Positions 47,486 through 57,346 of a DNA stretch of 64,000 nucleotides are shown here, in pieces (the stretch's first letter is position 1; each line of letters begins with the position of its first letter). The stretch is from contig JAHBVO010000001.1 of the NCBI GenBank assembly GCA_019637435.1, forward strand, positions 1-64,000, in the 5' to 3' direction. Position numbers and translations under genes: made by a program. Under the pieces are notes generated by a model. The model did no database searches and had not been told where the DNA came from. It saw only the letters and a list, made by a program, of their open reading frames with translations. This stretch comes from Candidatus Obscuribacterales bacterium. Lineage in GTDB: Bacteria > Cyanobacteriota > Vampirovibrionia > Obscuribacterales > Obscuribacteraceae.

Positions 47486-48943
47486 TTAACCTTGTTCTAA
47501 TTCGCCAGTTGTCTCTGGCATTAGAAGGGAACCAATCGCGCCGACAATGTAAATTGAAGCGACTGTTGTTGCTGCCATTGCGTAAGAGCCGTTGAATACT
47601 GTGATCAGGGCGCCGCTTCCCAACGCTCCGAGGGCTGCCGCGAATCGCCCAATGTTGTAAGTGAAACCAAATGCGGTGCTGCGAATTCGGGCTTCGAACA
47701 GTTCCGGAATGCACATCCATAAAACTACGAAAGGCAAGTGTGCGAAAAATCCAACGGAGAGAACCCAGCACAGAAGTGGGAATCCGAAGGTTGAGGTGGT
47801 TTGAAACATGCCGACGGCGCAGATGAATGACATGATGAAAGCCATCACCATTGTCTTCTTGTATCCGAGTTTGGATATTACCCAACCGCCGAGAACGCCG
47901 GAAAAAATCATGCCGATGTCTTTAAGAAACATCGCGTGGCTGCGCTCGCTGACTGCTAGTTCGCCAGTCAATTGGTTAATCCAGGCTGGAATCCAGGCGA
48001 TGACTGCCCACCAGGTGACGATTGCTGCACTCGCTACTGCCACCACGGCTAGTGTCCTGCTTTTGTATTTTTCGTTGAACAGCTCTTTCAAAATTGCCGC
48101 TACAGAGTCGCCTTTGCCGCCGTTTTTCTTGTGCAACTCGCGCTGTTTCTTTACTTCATTGAACTGCTTCGGCTCCTTCAGTTTCAACCTGATGTAAACA
48201 GTCAAAAATGCTGGAATAACACCTGCAACGAACAGCCAGCGCCAACCGAAACCTCCGAGCCAGAGGTTCAAACCAGCTGTGAGAAAATATCCGAAACCAA
48301 GAGAGGTCGCCATTGCACCAACCGCATAGGCGCGCGATTTCTGCGGCCAGCACTCGGAAAGCAACACTGCGCCGATTCCCATCTCGCCGCCTATGCCGGC
48401 TCCGACCAAGAATCGATATAGTCCCATCTCTTGCCAGGAGTGCGCTGTTGCACAAAGTCCGGTGCAAAGCGCATAAAGGATAATCGTGAAGCTCAGCACA
48501 CGCGCGCGACCGAAATAGTCTGCTGCCATGCCGAAAACCATCGCCCCGGCGGCCCATCCGATCATGAATAGCGCAATGATGTAAGAACCATGAAGACCGA
48601 CTGTCGAGTAGTCCTTGGTTCCGAGCAGCTCGGATAGCGCGGGAAATAAAACAATCGCGAAAATCGAAGAGTCCATTCCATCAAAAACACCGCCCAGCCA
48701 TGTGGCAAGAAGCGCATGCCAACGCGATGGGCCTTCGAGATGTGGTTCAGCTGACACTGAGTCTAATTCGGCTGGTATTGCGTTCGATTCAGTTTCCGCT
48801 GCATCCGGTATGGACGCCTCTGCTCTTTTTACGAGAATCTGGTCGTCCACAACGCTTTCGTTGGCGGTCATCATGTCACCTGATTGAGTGCTAGAATCCA
48901 GAGTTTCCTTGACCCGGTCGCGAACCGGACTCAATGAGGGCAT
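47486..48943 (-). CDS. MFS transporter
   Basis: 485 residues from ATG 48943 (GAGG nine bases upstream); a TTG at 48961 would add six. An unusual polar N-terminus of about 60 residues precedes twelve membrane helices. MFS signatures: LGGVFDGMDSSIFAIVLFPA in helix 1, AAGAMVFGMAADYFGRARVL (motif A, GxxADxxGR), and a sugar-porter/organic-ion-like FLVGAGIGGEMGIGAVLLSE. The pattern fits the metabolite:H+ symporter or sugar/aromatic-acid porter families. Substrate cannot be told. It is monocistronic. Confidence 0.9.
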   Translation of the reverse strand: MPSLSPVRDRVKETLDSSTQSGDMMTANESVVDDQILVKRAEASIPDAAETESNAIPAELDSVSAEPHLEGPSRWHALLATWLGGVFDGMDSSIFAIVLFPALSELLGTKDYSTVGLHGSYIIALFMIGWAAGAMVFGMAADYFGRARVLSFTIILYALCTGLCATAHSWQEMGLYRFLVGAGIGGEMGIGAVLLSECWPQKSRAYAVGAMATSLGFGYFLTAGLNLWLGGFGWRWLFVAGVIPAFLTVYIRLKLKEPKQFNEVKKQRELHKKNGGKGDSVAAILKELFNEKYKSRTLAVVAVASAAIVTWWAVIAWIPAWINQLTGELAVSERSHAMFLKDIGMIFSGVLGGWVISKLGYKKTMVMAFIMSFICAVGMFQTTSTFGFPLLCWVLSVGFFAHLPFVVLWMCIPELFEARIRSTAFGFTYNIGRFAAALGALGSGALITVFNGSYAMAATTVASIYIVGAIGSLLMPETTGELEQG

Positions 48944-49018
48944 AGGTCGATACCTCGACAACGACAGCCAAAGTGAGTCATGTTAACTCATGCATGTGAA
49001 ACGATCCAGTCCTATATG

Positions 49019-49873
49019 CTAATGCGGATCGAGCATGAATTTATCGCTCATATCGAACCTCGGCGCAGGCGATACATCATCGCCGTCTACCTCTCCATGC
49101 CGTTTTAGCTCATTGCGGATGATGTGTCTGTCAAACAGAAATGCACTTGGCGGCACATCGATACCGCCCCGAAAAGGATATCCATACAGAAGAACCAGAC
49201 ATACGTTCAACGACAGCGTCAAGCTTACTAGTGCGGTCATCACCGCCTGCGCTTTGAATTTTTCGAGTCCAAAGAAGTACGTGAATACGATTGTGATTGT
49301 GGCGCCTATGATTAAAACCGCTGCCATCACCGGCGACAACCCGAACTTTGCAGCAATGATTCTGAGCCGACGATTCGTGGCAATAGTCTCCATGCCTGCT
49401 AACATCGACTCCCAGAGTGAAGTTTGGTTTTGATTCGCAGGTTGGAATTTTGAGACCGTCGTCCACAAGGCTCGCAGCTCATACAGTGCCTCGCGGCTCG
49501 GTTCGCCGCTGCGCATTGATTTCCATTCTTTGTTGATCACTGCATCTACGTATCGGAGGCAGCGAATGTGGATCTCGTGCCGTTCTTTCTCCGGGAAGTT
49601 GTCGGCGAGAAAAAAGACATTGGCCACTCCATTTGACTCTTCCTCCACCAGCACTCGCGCCTGGTCGAACTTCGACAGTGAATCAACGACTATGAATCCA
49701 AGAAGGACAGCATAGAGTGTTCCGATGACTGACAATAGATACCCGGCAACCTCGTGGTATGACCTGATAACCGATAGCTCAACCTTCTTGCGAACGAGCC
49801 ACAGTCCGGTAAGCGAGAGCGCTGTCGAACCAACGATGAAAAGGATCACAAGAATTATTGATAGCGGGTCCAC
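49019..49873 (-). CDS. DUF4239 membrane protein
   Basis: 284 residues. Two N-terminal helices (SIILVILFIVGSTALSLTGL; VAGYLLSVIGTLYAVLLGFI) are followed by a cytoplasmic or external helical domain and two C-terminal helices (PVMAAVLIIGATITIVFTYF; VMTALVSLTLSLNVCLVLLY). The sequence GTLYAVLLGFIVVDSLSKFD with EEESNGVANVFFLADNFP is the DUF4239 pattern, a family likened to bestrophin-type channels. Function is unknown. It is 75 bases upstream of the MFS gene on the same strand. Confidence 0.8.
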   Translation of the reverse strand: MDPLSIILVILFIVGSTALSLTGLWLVRKKVELSVIRSYHEVAGYLLSVIGTLYAVLLGFIVVDSLSKFDQARVLVEEESNGVANVFFLADNFPEKERHEIHIRCLRYVDAVINKEWKSMRSGEPSREALYELRALWTTVSKFQPANQNQTSLWESMLAGMETIATNRRLRIIAAKFGLSPVMAAVLIIGATITIVFTYFFGLEKFKAQAVMTALVSLTLSLNVCLVLLYGYPFRGGIDVPPSAFLFDRHIIRNELKRHGEVDGDDVSPAPRFDMSDKFMLDPH

Positions 49874-49993
49874 AATTATTTCTCGTTTTGAAGGGTGCTA
49901 ATATTTTCGCATGCAACTGGTCCTTAAGCGACCCTGGATAAGGTTTGATGCCTGCGCTAAAGTGGAAGGGTATAACATCCCCGATTGAGCCAG

Positions 49994-51175
49994 ATGCGCA
50001 TTTTTGGCGCTGTGATGAAGAAAAGGTCCCGAAATTTCACGCATTATTTTGCAATGCTCTTGCTAATTGCAACGATTCAAAGCGCAGATGCCGTTGTCTC
50101 CGATGTCACCATTTCGAAAAAACTTTCCACTGCAAATGTGCTGCCCAAGAACACATCGCATCGCCTGGTGAGAAACGGCCGCGATCTCCGTCTTGAAATT
50201 TCGCATTATCCGACTGTGGACCCTCGAACGCAGAAGATAGACGCACTCTTGCTTGCAAGAACCATTTTGCACGCTGATCCCGGTGGCATCGACAGCCTGA
50301 TTACTCGTTTTTACGTCGACTCAGCACCGGGCACGTATCATGATGTGTTGGTGAGCAACCGCGACATTGTCGGTGCGGATGCGGGAATTGTTTCAACCGA
50401 TCAGCTCTTGAACGGCATCGAAGTCGTCACTATCCGCTCGAGCGACGGAGCTGAACAACGATTCAACGGTTATTGGCAGGCGGGCAATCAAGCTCTTCGC
50501 AAGGAAGACTTTCGCGAAAGTGAAAATCTGTTCGCGCTTGCTTTCAAAGAAGGACCGGAGACCGCACGAAGTGACGGACGTTATTATGCCGGTCTGGTTC
50601 AGCTCGCTCACGGTTACTCCGGTCGTGAAGACACTGATGATGAGCAGCGAGTTTACGCATCGATAATGAACGCTCTTCCGACCGCAAGTTCTCCTGAGGC
50701 ACTGCGAGCGGTGCGTGATGTTTACGACTATTATCTTAAGAAGAATGATTTGAGCAATGCCGTTCGCGCGGCCGGTACTTTGGTCGAGCTTCACGTCAGA
50801 GCCGGCGATACAAAGACTGAAGATTATGCATCTGATCTCAAATTGATAGCCGAGTGCCACCGCAGGCAGGGTCAGTCCGAGCTGGCTAGAAAAGAGTTCG
50901 AGGAAGCAATGAATGTGAAAATTGCCGCTCTCGGCGATCATCATGGCGGGCTCGCCGAAATCTATGAAGGTCTGGGTGACTGCTACTCGGACGAAAAGAA
51001 TTCCGTAAAGGCGCAAGAATACTGGCACAAAGCAAAAGTTGCATATGACCACGCAGCCGTTACTAAGGATGCAAAACACCACATATCGTATGAGGTTTAT
51101 CGCGCCATCATCGGTCGGCTAAACGCCAAGATGGGTCCAAAGGTCAAGCCGCGCTGGTCTTTCGACAACAAATAG
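49994..51175 (+). CDS. Secreted TPR protein
   Basis: 393 residues from ATG 49994. A hydrophobic signal segment (HYFAMLLLIATIQSADAVVS) follows a basic start; ATG 50015 and TTG 49985 are alternatives, none with a strong ribosome binding site. Residues 40-150 are a beta-rich region of unknown fold. Residues 160-370 are TPR-like (AGNQALRKEDFRESENLFAL, IAECHRRQGQSELARKEFEE, YEGLGDCYSDEKNSVKAQEY). It ends before a strong shared terminator. It may serve a similar role to the secreted TPR protein at 83-1591. Confidence 0.8.
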   Translation: MRIFGAVMKKRSRNFTHYFAMLLLIATIQSADAVVSDVTISKKLSTANVLPKNTSHRLVRNGRDLRLEISHYPTVDPRTQKIDALLLARTILHADPGGIDSLITRFYVDSAPGTYHDVLVSNRDIVGADAGIVSTDQLLNGIEVVTIRSSDGAEQRFNGYWQAGNQALRKEDFRESENLFALAFKEGPETARSDGRYYAGLVQLAHGYSGREDTDDEQRVYASIMNALPTASSPEALRAVRDVYDYYLKKNDLSNAVRAAGTLVELHVRAGDTKTEDYASDLKLIAECHRRQGQSELARKEFEEAMNVKIAALGDHHGGLAEIYEGLGDCYSDEKNSVKAQEYWHKAKVAYDHAAVTKDAKHHISYEVYRAIIGRLNAKMGPKVKPRWSFDNK

Positions 51176-51281
51176 AGTCGGCTGCAGTTCTTGTGTGGGT
51201 TTCCGCTCGTCGGCTCGCGAGTCTCGAAGCCTCGTGCTCTGTCAATTTGCACAACTGGTTAGCGACTGAGCCTGTCTAGCG

Positions 51282-51321
51282 AAAAACCTTGCCGGTTCTC
51301 AGACCGGCAAGGTTTTTTTTT
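51282..51321. terminator. Strong bidirectional intrinsic terminator
   Basis: Fifteen-base inverted repeat AAAAACCTTGCCGGT/ACCGGCAAGGTTTTT (51282-51296, 51303-51317) with a 6-base loop and T-runs on both strands. It serves the secreted TPR gene (plus) and clpB (minus). Confidence 0.95.
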
Positions 51322-51362
51322 CGACTCATCCACGTCTTCTCTTCGCAGTTTTCACGAGAGAG

Positions 51363-53996
51363 TTAAACCGTGATCAACGAGCCCTGTTTCTTGAACACGA
51401 GATCGTCACCGCTTGCATCCACCGAGATGACGTCGCCGTCGACGAAGTCGCCTTTGAGGATGTGCAGCGAGAGTGGATTCTCGATGTCCCTCTGAATCAA
51501 ACGCTTCAGCGGTCGAGCACCGTACAACGGCTCGTATCCTTCGTCTGCGAGCAGCTCTTTTGCACTCTGCGTAAGCACCAACTGCAGCTTGCGGTCTTCC
51601 AATCGCTTGTTGAGGAAGTGCATTTGAATGTCGACAATCTGCGAGAGCTGGTCCTTCGTGAGCGCGTGGAACACGACTGTTTCGTCGATTCTGTTCAAGA
51701 ACTCAGGACGGAAGTGTTGGCGAAGCGCACCAAGAACTTGCTCTTTCATGCGCTCGTAACCATCGTCTCCATCGATCGCCGAATTCATCTGATAGTCGAG
51801 AATGTGGCTGCTTCCGATGTTGGAGGTCATGATGATCACCGTGTTTTTGAAGTCGACCCGGCGACCTTTCGAGTCGGTCAAGTGACCTTCATCGAGAACC
51901 TGCAACATAACGTTGAACACGTCAGGGTGCGCTTTCTCAACCTCATCGAACAGCACGCACGAATACGCTTTGCGACGAACCGCTTCGGTCAATTGACCGC
52001 CTTCATCGAATCCGATGTATCCAGGAGGTGCGCCAACCAGTCGGGCGACGGTGTGCTTCTCTTGATACTCCGACATATCGATTCTTACGATCGCGTTTTC
52101 ATCATCGAAGAGAAACTCAGCGAGTGCTTTTGCAAGCTCGGTTTTTCCTACCCCGGTTGGTCCGAGGAAGAGGAATGAACCAATCGGTCGCTTCGGATCT
52201 TTCATGCCTGCCCGAGCACGTCGCACCGCATCCGATACCACCTGAATGGCTTCGTCTTGACCGATGACGCGTTCGTGAAGGTGATGTTCCAGGCGGAGCA
52301 ACTTCTGTACTTCGCCCTCGAGCAACTTGCTGACCGGAATTCCGGTCCATTTGCCGACGATATCGGCGATGTCTTCTTCGTCGATTTCTTCTTTGAGAAG
52401 GCGGGTTCGGGTTTTGCTGTTGTCTTTGGCGAGCTGCTCCTTCAGCTCCTTCTCCAGTTCTATCAATCTGCCGAACTTCAGTTCTGCTGCTTTTTGCAAA
52501 TCTGTAGCTCGTTCCGCTTGCTCGATTTGAACTTTGGTTTCTTCGATGTCGGCTTTGATTTTTTGAATCTTATTTACGCCTTCTTTTTCAGACAACCATT
52601 GCGCGCGCAGACCATCCGATTTCTCTCTGATCTCGGCGAGTTCCTTCTCAAGTTTCTCCAGTCGGTCTTTAGAGGCGTTGTCGGTTTCCTTCTTTAACGC
52701 TTCCCGTTCGATTTCCAACTGAATTTTACGCCGTTCGAGTTCGTCCAATTCGCTCGGCATCGAGTCAATCTCAATCCGCATTTTTGCCGCCGATTCATCG
52801 ACCAGGTCGATAGCTTTGTCCGGCAAAAACCTATCTGTAATGTACCGGTGGGCAAGCACCGCAGCTGATACCAGGGCCGAATCCTTGATTCGCACACCGT
52901 GGTGAACTTCATAGCGTTCTTTCAAACCGCGAAGGATAGAGATGGTTTCTTCAACACCCGGTTCGTCCACATGCACGGTCTGGAAGCGGCGTTCGAGAGC
53001 CGGGTCTTTTTCGACGTGCTTTCTGTACTCATCAATCGTGGTGGCACCGATACAATGCAACTCGCCCCGAGCCAGTGGTGGCTTCAGCAAGTTTCCGGCA
53101 TCCATACTGCCTTCTCCCGAAGAGCCGGCACCAACTACGGTGTGGATTTCATCGATGAAAAGGATGATCTGGCCGTTTGATTCCAGCACCTCTTTGAGAA
53201 CGGCCTTGAGCCGCTCCTCGAACTCACCGCGATACTTTGCGCCTGCGATAAGCGAGCCCATGTCCAGCGCGATCAGTTTTTTCTTCTTCAGGCCCTCAGG
53301 CACGTCGCCTTTGGTGATTCGAGTGGCTAAACCTTCTACGATAGCGGTTTTACCGACGCCAGGCTCTCCAACCAGACACGGGTTGTTTTTGGTTCGTCGT
53401 GAGAGAACCTGCATGACGCGCCTGATTTCATCGTCGCGCCCGATCACGGGATCGAGTTTGCCCTTTGCTGCAGCCTCGGTCAAGTCTCGACCGTAGCGCT
53501 TCAACGCCTGATAGGTCGCCTCCGGATCCTGACTCGTAACTTGTTGATTGCCTCGTATTTCACTCAGTTGGGCGAGGATTCGATCGCGGGTGATACCGTG
53601 CTGTTTCAGGATTGTGCCGGATTGACCTTTGCCGGGATCGCATAGGGCGATGAGCAAGTGCTCTACGCTGATGTACTGATCCTTCATCTGCTCCGCTTCT
53701 CGCGCGGCGAACTCCAGCAATTGCATGAGTTTGTTCGAGACATGCAATTCGTCTTTTTGCATATTGACCGCGGAACCTTTCGGTTGCGCTGCGAGATATT
53801 TTTCGAGATCGTCAATGACGTCAGCCGGCTTTGCATCGAGTTTTTCAATAATTGTTGGCGTCAGGCCGTCCTTTTGCTCCAGCATAGAAAGGAGCAAATG
53901 TTCTGGCGACACCTGGCTGTGACCGTAACGAGTCAGGATACCTCTAGTGTCAGTAACTGCTTCTTGCGCTTTGTTTGTAAAACGATCTAGATTCAT
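51363..53996 (-). CDS. clpB: ClpB disaggregase
   Basis: 877 residues, AAA+ chaperone that rescues aggregated proteins with DnaK. N-domain repeats 1-150 ([20 protein letters not shown]). First ATPase: [18 protein letters not shown] with sensor [10 protein letters not shown]. The coiled-coil middle domain at about 410-530 identifies ClpB rather than ClpA/ClpC. Second ATPase: [20 protein letters not shown]. Length and order are standard. The gene has a structured leader (54007-54084) and is divergent from a DnaJ-TPR gene. Confidence 0.97.
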   Translation of the reverse strand: MNLDRFTNKAQEAVTDTRGILTRYGHSQVSPEHLLLSMLEQKDGLTPTIIEKLDAKPADVIDDLEKYLAAQPKGSAVNMQKDELHVSNKLMQLLEFAAREAEQMKDQYISVEHLLIALCDPGKGQSGTILKQHGITRDRILAQLSEIRGNQQVTSQDPEATYQALKRYGRDLTEAAAKGKLDPVIGRDDEIRRVMQVLSRRTKNNPCLVGEPGVGKTAIVEGLATRITKGDVPEGLKKKKLIALDMGSLIAGAKYRGEFEERLKAVLKEVLESNGQIILFIDEIHTVVGAGSSGEGSMDAGNLLKPPLARGELHCIGATTIDEYRKHVEKDPALERRFQTVHVDEPGVEETISILRGLKERYEVHHGVRIKDSALVSAAVLAHRYITDRFLPDKAIDLVDESAAKMRIEIDSMPSELDELERRKIQLEIEREALKKETDNASKDRLEKLEKELAEIREKSDGLRAQWLSEKEGVNKIQKIKADIEETKVQIEQAERATDLQKAAELKFGRLIELEKELKEQLAKDNSKTRTRLLKEEIDEEDIADIVGKWTGIPVSKLLEGEVQKLLRLEHHLHERVIGQDEAIQVVSDAVRRARAGMKDPKRPIGSFLFLGPTGVGKTELAKALAEFLFDDENAIVRIDMSEYQEKHTVARLVGAPPGYIGFDEGGQLTEAVRRKAYSCVLFDEVEKAHPDVFNVMLQVLDEGHLTDSKGRRVDFKNTVIIMTSNIGSSHILDYQMNSAIDGDDGYERMKEQVLGALRQHFRPEFLNRIDETVVFHALTKDQLSQIVDIQMHFLNKRLEDRKLQLVLTQSAKELLADEGYEPLYGARPLKRLIQRDIENPLSLHILKGDFVDGDVISVDASGDDLVFKKQGSLITV

Positions 53997-54006
53997 GTAT
54001 CTCCAG

Positions 54007-54084
54007 TTGGGCGCAACGCCCCAAACAATGTTGAGCTAAAGGCGATAAAAATTTCGGGTCCCACATATGAATTATGGGGGACCC
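54007..54084 (-). promoter_or_regulatory. clpB leader with two hairpins
   Basis: On the minus strand, 54084-54056 forms GGGTCCC/GGGACCC followed by GAAATTTTTA, the look of an intrinsic terminator. Further on, 54024-54007 forms TTGGG-CG/CG-CCCAA, ending two bases before the clpB ribosome binding site (CTGGAG, ATG at 53996). No CIRCE element is present. Either the first hairpin ends an upstream minus-strand RNA from 54085-54367, or it acts as an attenuator; the second could mask translation. The rest of the 54085-54367 gap shows no recognised gene. Confidence 0.5.
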
Positions 54085-54367
54085 ATCTTAAGGGGTGCTC
54101 ATAAAACTACAATTTCTTTAGATTGATTGGAAAACCGGCAAAGCCTTTCCAGAACGGGGCTTGCTGATATATATTGGTTCTCGGTTGAATCTCGCGCGGA
54201 TTTCGGGCCGGTGGCTTTTGGTCCCGGCAACTCGCTTGAAGCAACCGCTGTCCGATGCCCGCCCGATCCGACCGGCCTGATCTAAAAGGTTACGATGCGG
54301 CGGCCCGGTCTGCGCTCGGCTGTTTGACTTCGTACAATGAGATTGTGCTCTCCGCAATAGATTCGTA

Positions 54368-55075
54368 ATGCAGGAATTCGAGGAAGACTACTACGCCATA
54401 CTCGGTGTCGAGGAAACTGCCACCGCACAGGAAATAAAAAAGGCGTACCTCAAACTCGCCAAGCAGCTGCACCCGGACCGCTACCCCAACGACCCCGACC
54501 AGCGGGCGAGGGCGCAGCGAGAATTTGCGCGCGTGACCCGCGCCCACGACATGATTTCGGACGATGAGCGCCGTGCGGAGTACAACGCTGTTCGCATCCT
54601 GAAGAGGAAGAAAGAGCAGCAGGAGAATCTGGACGCCCTGGAGTCAACCAAAGTCGACTTCGATTTGAGCGAGGACGAGATCAAGGCGATTTCGCCGCGA
54701 CAATCCGGTCAGACCGGTTTGGTCGGGGATGAAACCATTAACGTCAAATGGGCGAATAAACATCTTGTGCGCGCCGACGAACTGCTGAAACGTCGGCGAT
54801 ATCAAGAGGCGGAGACGGCTATGAAAGAGGCGATTCGTCTTTGCCCCAAAGAGCCTCGATATCACAACAAACTGGCCGAAATCTATCACGCCAGGGGCTG
54901 GAATACCCTGGCGATGACCGAGGTTCAGACAGCCTTGCGCATCGACCCGCGCGACGCCGAGGCCCGGACGTTGGAGGCTCGCATCAAGAACACGGTCAAA
55001 ACCTCCGATGCGAATTCCGCGAAGAAGAAGGGTTTCTTCGAACATCTGAAAGAAATTCTAACGAAGAAACTATAG
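54368..55075 (+). CDS. DnaJ-domain TPR co-chaperone
   Basis: 235 residues. J-domain 1-75: DYYAILGVEETATAQEIKKA, with the essential HPD in LAKQLHPDRYPND. After a charged linker come three TPR-like helices pairs (about 135-205: HLVRADELLKRRRYQEAETA, MKEAIRLCPKEPRYHNKLAE, IYHARGWNTLAMTEVQTALR). No Gly/Phe or zinc-finger region exists, so it is a class III J-protein that would direct DnaK to particular clients. It is divergent from clpB, consistent with a stress role. Confidence 0.92.
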   Translation: MQEFEEDYYAILGVEETATAQEIKKAYLKLAKQLHPDRYPNDPDQRARAQREFARVTRAHDMISDDERRAEYNAVRILKRKKEQQENLDALESTKVDFDLSEDEIKAISPRQSGQTGLVGDETINVKWANKHLVRADELLKRRRYQEAETAMKEAIRLCPKEPRYHNKLAEIYHARGWNTLAMTEVQTALRIDPRDAEARTLEARIKNTVKTSDANSAKKKGFFEHLKEILTKKL

Positions 55076-55140
55076 AGTGCTGAAAGCGTCGATCAAGAAA
55101 CCGGGACAATATTGGACTGCAGCGGAGTACTTTCTGGCTC

Positions 55141-56346
55141 ATGAAAAAGGCAACGATTGCATCGTTATGTTTAGCTTCTTACCTGTCGACTCCACTGGCG
55201 GTGGCAGCTCAAAATAGCTCGTCATTCAATGCCACTCTCGATGGTGCGCGTTCCGGCACGGCGACAGCAGGCGCATATCCAGCGAAGAGCTCAGGCGGCT
55301 TTGCCGATGCACTGGAGAAATACCGAACGACTTCCTTCCTTTCCGCCAGTGAGCATAGATATCTTGAAGGGCACGTCGAAAAGAGTGAACCCAATCCGTT
55401 TATAGAAGGAAAGGTTGAGACGGTTCCTGCCGAAACGAAAATCGATATGGTCTTCCCGAAAGGCGTAACTCTCAACTCCGAGCTCAGCCAGAAAGGTGAT
55501 GAAGTAGTTGTTCGTATTGCGCAAGATGTCACCAGTGGTGGCAAGGTCGTTTTGCCCGGTAAGTGGTTTATGCGCGGTCACGTAACTGAGGCTATGAATC
55601 AGAAACGGCTAGGGCGCGACGGTTACGTCTCCGTTCAATTCGATAAACTGGTCAGCCCGGGCGGTGAGTACGAAGTGCCCTTCGAGGCCGGTTTTACAAC
55701 GAAGGACTCGACTCTGAAAGCGGTAACGAAAGTGGTGGCAACTGACGCCGCTTACACGGGAGTTGGTGCAGGAGCGGGTGCTTTACTTGGTTTGCAAGTC
55801 TCGGGTATTCCCGCAACGGTGGCTATGCAGGGATACAACATCGCCGCGTTTGCTGCTGCCGGCGCGATCTGGGGTTTGATTGCGTCGCTCAAGCGTAAAG
55901 GGAAGATACGCAACGTATATGAGGGCGATAGCATCGGTTTTAAAACCCTGGGCCCGATGAGGCTTCCGGCTTTCGATCCGACTCGCATTCCGTCAGCTGC
56001 TGTTGTTAAACCGCTCGCCGGTTTGCAGATGACGGCAAGCAAGGTGCAATGGCAAACGCCGCCGTGGGGCGACAAATCAGCGAGTTTCTTGATTACGAAT
56101 GTTGAAGTCACAAACAACTCGGACACGAATTTCTATTTTTCGGATTTGATTGTAGAAAGCAGTCAGGGACAGCGATATGCGGAGCATATCGGCAAGCAAC
56201 GCAAGGTCGCGGAGAACCTCGTGCCACCGGGCAAATCGGGTGTCAGTAAAGTTGTGTTTCTGGCGGGATCTCGCAAACTTAAGTACTCGCTAATCTTCCT
56301 TAGCCGCGGTAAAACAAAGGAACTCAGCAGGGTGGTCTTAAACTAA
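55141..56346 (+). CDS. Secreted protein of unknown family
   Basis: 401 residues with a signal peptide (KKATIASLCLASYLSTPLAV AAQ). Residues 95-200 are beta-rich (VETVPAETKIDMVFPKGVTL, GKVVLPGKWFMRGHVTEAMN), resembling the sheet of VirB10/TrbI-like or SLBB-like envelope proteins. A Gly/Ala-rich hydrophobic hairpin (about 200-250, YTGVGAGAGALLGLQVSGIP) could insert in a membrane. A beta-sandwich C-terminus ends the chain (VEVTNNSDTNFYFSDLIVES). It follows the DnaJ gene by 65 bases on the same strand. Function is unknown. Confidence 0.7.
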   Translation: MKKATIASLCLASYLSTPLAVAAQNSSSFNATLDGARSGTATAGAYPAKSSGGFADALEKYRTTSFLSASEHRYLEGHVEKSEPNPFIEGKVETVPAETKIDMVFPKGVTLNSELSQKGDEVVVRIAQDVTSGGKVVLPGKWFMRGHVTEAMNQKRLGRDGYVSVQFDKLVSPGGEYEVPFEAGFTTKDSTLKAVTKVVATDAAYTGVGAGAGALLGLQVSGIPATVAMQGYNIAAFAAAGAIWGLIASLKRKGKIRNVYEGDSIGFKTLGPMRLPAFDPTRIPSAAVVKPLAGLQMTASKVQWQTPPWGDKSASFLITNVEVTNNSDTNFYFSDLIVESSQGQRYAEHIGKQRKVAENLVPPGKSGVSKVVFLAGSRKLKYSLIFLSRGKTKELSRVVLN

Positions 56347-56418
56347 AATCTTGCGGTTTACCCCACTGCATACTAGACCTAATTACTAATTCGGGTTAAT
56401 ATAACCACGTCAGTTGAA

Positions 56419-56475
56419 GATCAGTAGAGATCAAATAAGAGATCAATACATCGATCCTGATCATTAGAACAGATC
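56419..56475. promoter_or_regulatory. Cluster of six GATC sites
   Basis: GATC occurs at 56419, 56429, 56441, 56453, 56459 and 56472, mostly as AGATCA, with spacings of 10-13 bases (one of 6). The cluster is 150 bases before the diguanylate cyclase gene. The repeated AGATCA half-sites on one helical face could be a regulator array or a Dam-type methylation-sensitive region. Confidence 0.4.
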
Positions 56476-56626
56476 ATAATCAACAGACACGCGGCAGACC
56501 ACGACCCATGCATGCTGAACAGTAACCAAAAGGAAAATTGCCACTCTCGCTGAGAGATTGTTTCTATCTATCACAGCAATTGGAACTATTAGTCCATCTG
56601 CAAGCAGAGCGGCAAAGGGGGGAACA

Positions 56627-57316
56627 ATGAAGGCCCATTTGACACAAATGTGGCAGTCGATCCACGGACAGTCTCGTCACAGACAGGCCGAGAGTCAACT
56701 TCGCAAGTTGCAAGGCCATAACGTGCAGCTCGAACGTCAAGTTAAAGAGAAAGAGCGCGAAATCGACCGTCTAAGACATCAGCTCGCAAACTGCGAAGCT
56801 AGACTGCAGGAGCTCATGGGCACGGATGTGCTGACAGCTCTTCCCAATCGACATGTGTTCAAGGAGCACCTGACGCACTCGTTGAAACGTGCACTGCGGC
56901 TGGGTTATTCACTATCGCTTATGATCGTCGATATCGATCATCTTAGAGATATTAACTTGAAATACGGGCACGAAGTTGGTGATACGGTTCTTGTTGAAAT
57001 CAGCAAGATTCTGCGCAGCTCCGTTCGTGAAATCGATATGCCGGCGCGCTGGGGCGGTGAAGAACTCGTAGCCGTACTGCACGAAACCGACGCCGAAGGT
57101 GCAGCAGTAGTCGCTGAACGGGTACGCAGGCGCGTATCTATGCTGGAAATCAAAGATCCAAAATCAGGCGAGATTATCAAAGTAACTGCGACGCTTGCCG
57201 TAGCTAACTATCCGTTGCACGGAAACAAACCGCAAGAGCTTCTGGAAGCTTCCTGCGAAGCGCTGATGATGGCTAAAGAGAAGGGCTGCAACAAAGTTCT
57301 GATCGCCTGCAAATAA
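56627..57316 (+). CDS. Soluble diguanylate cyclase (GGEEL) with coiled-coil N-terminus
   Basis: 229 residues from ATG 56627, which has GGGGGG four bases upstream; the longer frame from 56558 lacks a signal. Residues 20-63 are a coiled coil. The GGDEF domain (64-229) has TDVLTALPNRHVF, the metal site MIVDIDHLRDIN, and the active loop RWGGEEL (143-147). The product inhibition site RxxD (Arg134, Asp137) is spaced exactly five residues before it. It should make c-di-GMP with feedback control. No sensor domain or membrane helix is attached, so regulation would come through the coiled coil or expression. Confidence 0.93.
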   Translation: MKAHLTQMWQSIHGQSRHRQAESQLRKLQGHNVQLERQVKEKEREIDRLRHQLANCEARLQELMGTDVLTALPNRHVFKEHLTHSLKRALRLGYSLSLMIVDIDHLRDINLKYGHEVGDTVLVEISKILRSSVREIDMPARWGGEELVAVLHETDAEGAAVVAERVRRRVSMLEIKDPKSGEIIKVTATLAVANYPLHGNKPQELLEASCEALMMAKEKGCNKVLIACK

Positions 57317-57346
57317 TTCGGGCGCCTGCAAAATTGCGAAGAGTCA

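Noticed and set aside
54118..54357. 79-codon minus-strand frame upstream of clpB
   Set aside because: Arg/Ser-rich random composition; any product of this interval is more likely an RNA.
56500..56629. c-di-GMP or TPP riboswitch before the diguanylate cyclase (CTGAGAG at about 56550)
   Set aside because: Only a small CTCTC/GAGAG hairpin; conserved cores of both riboswitch classes are missing.
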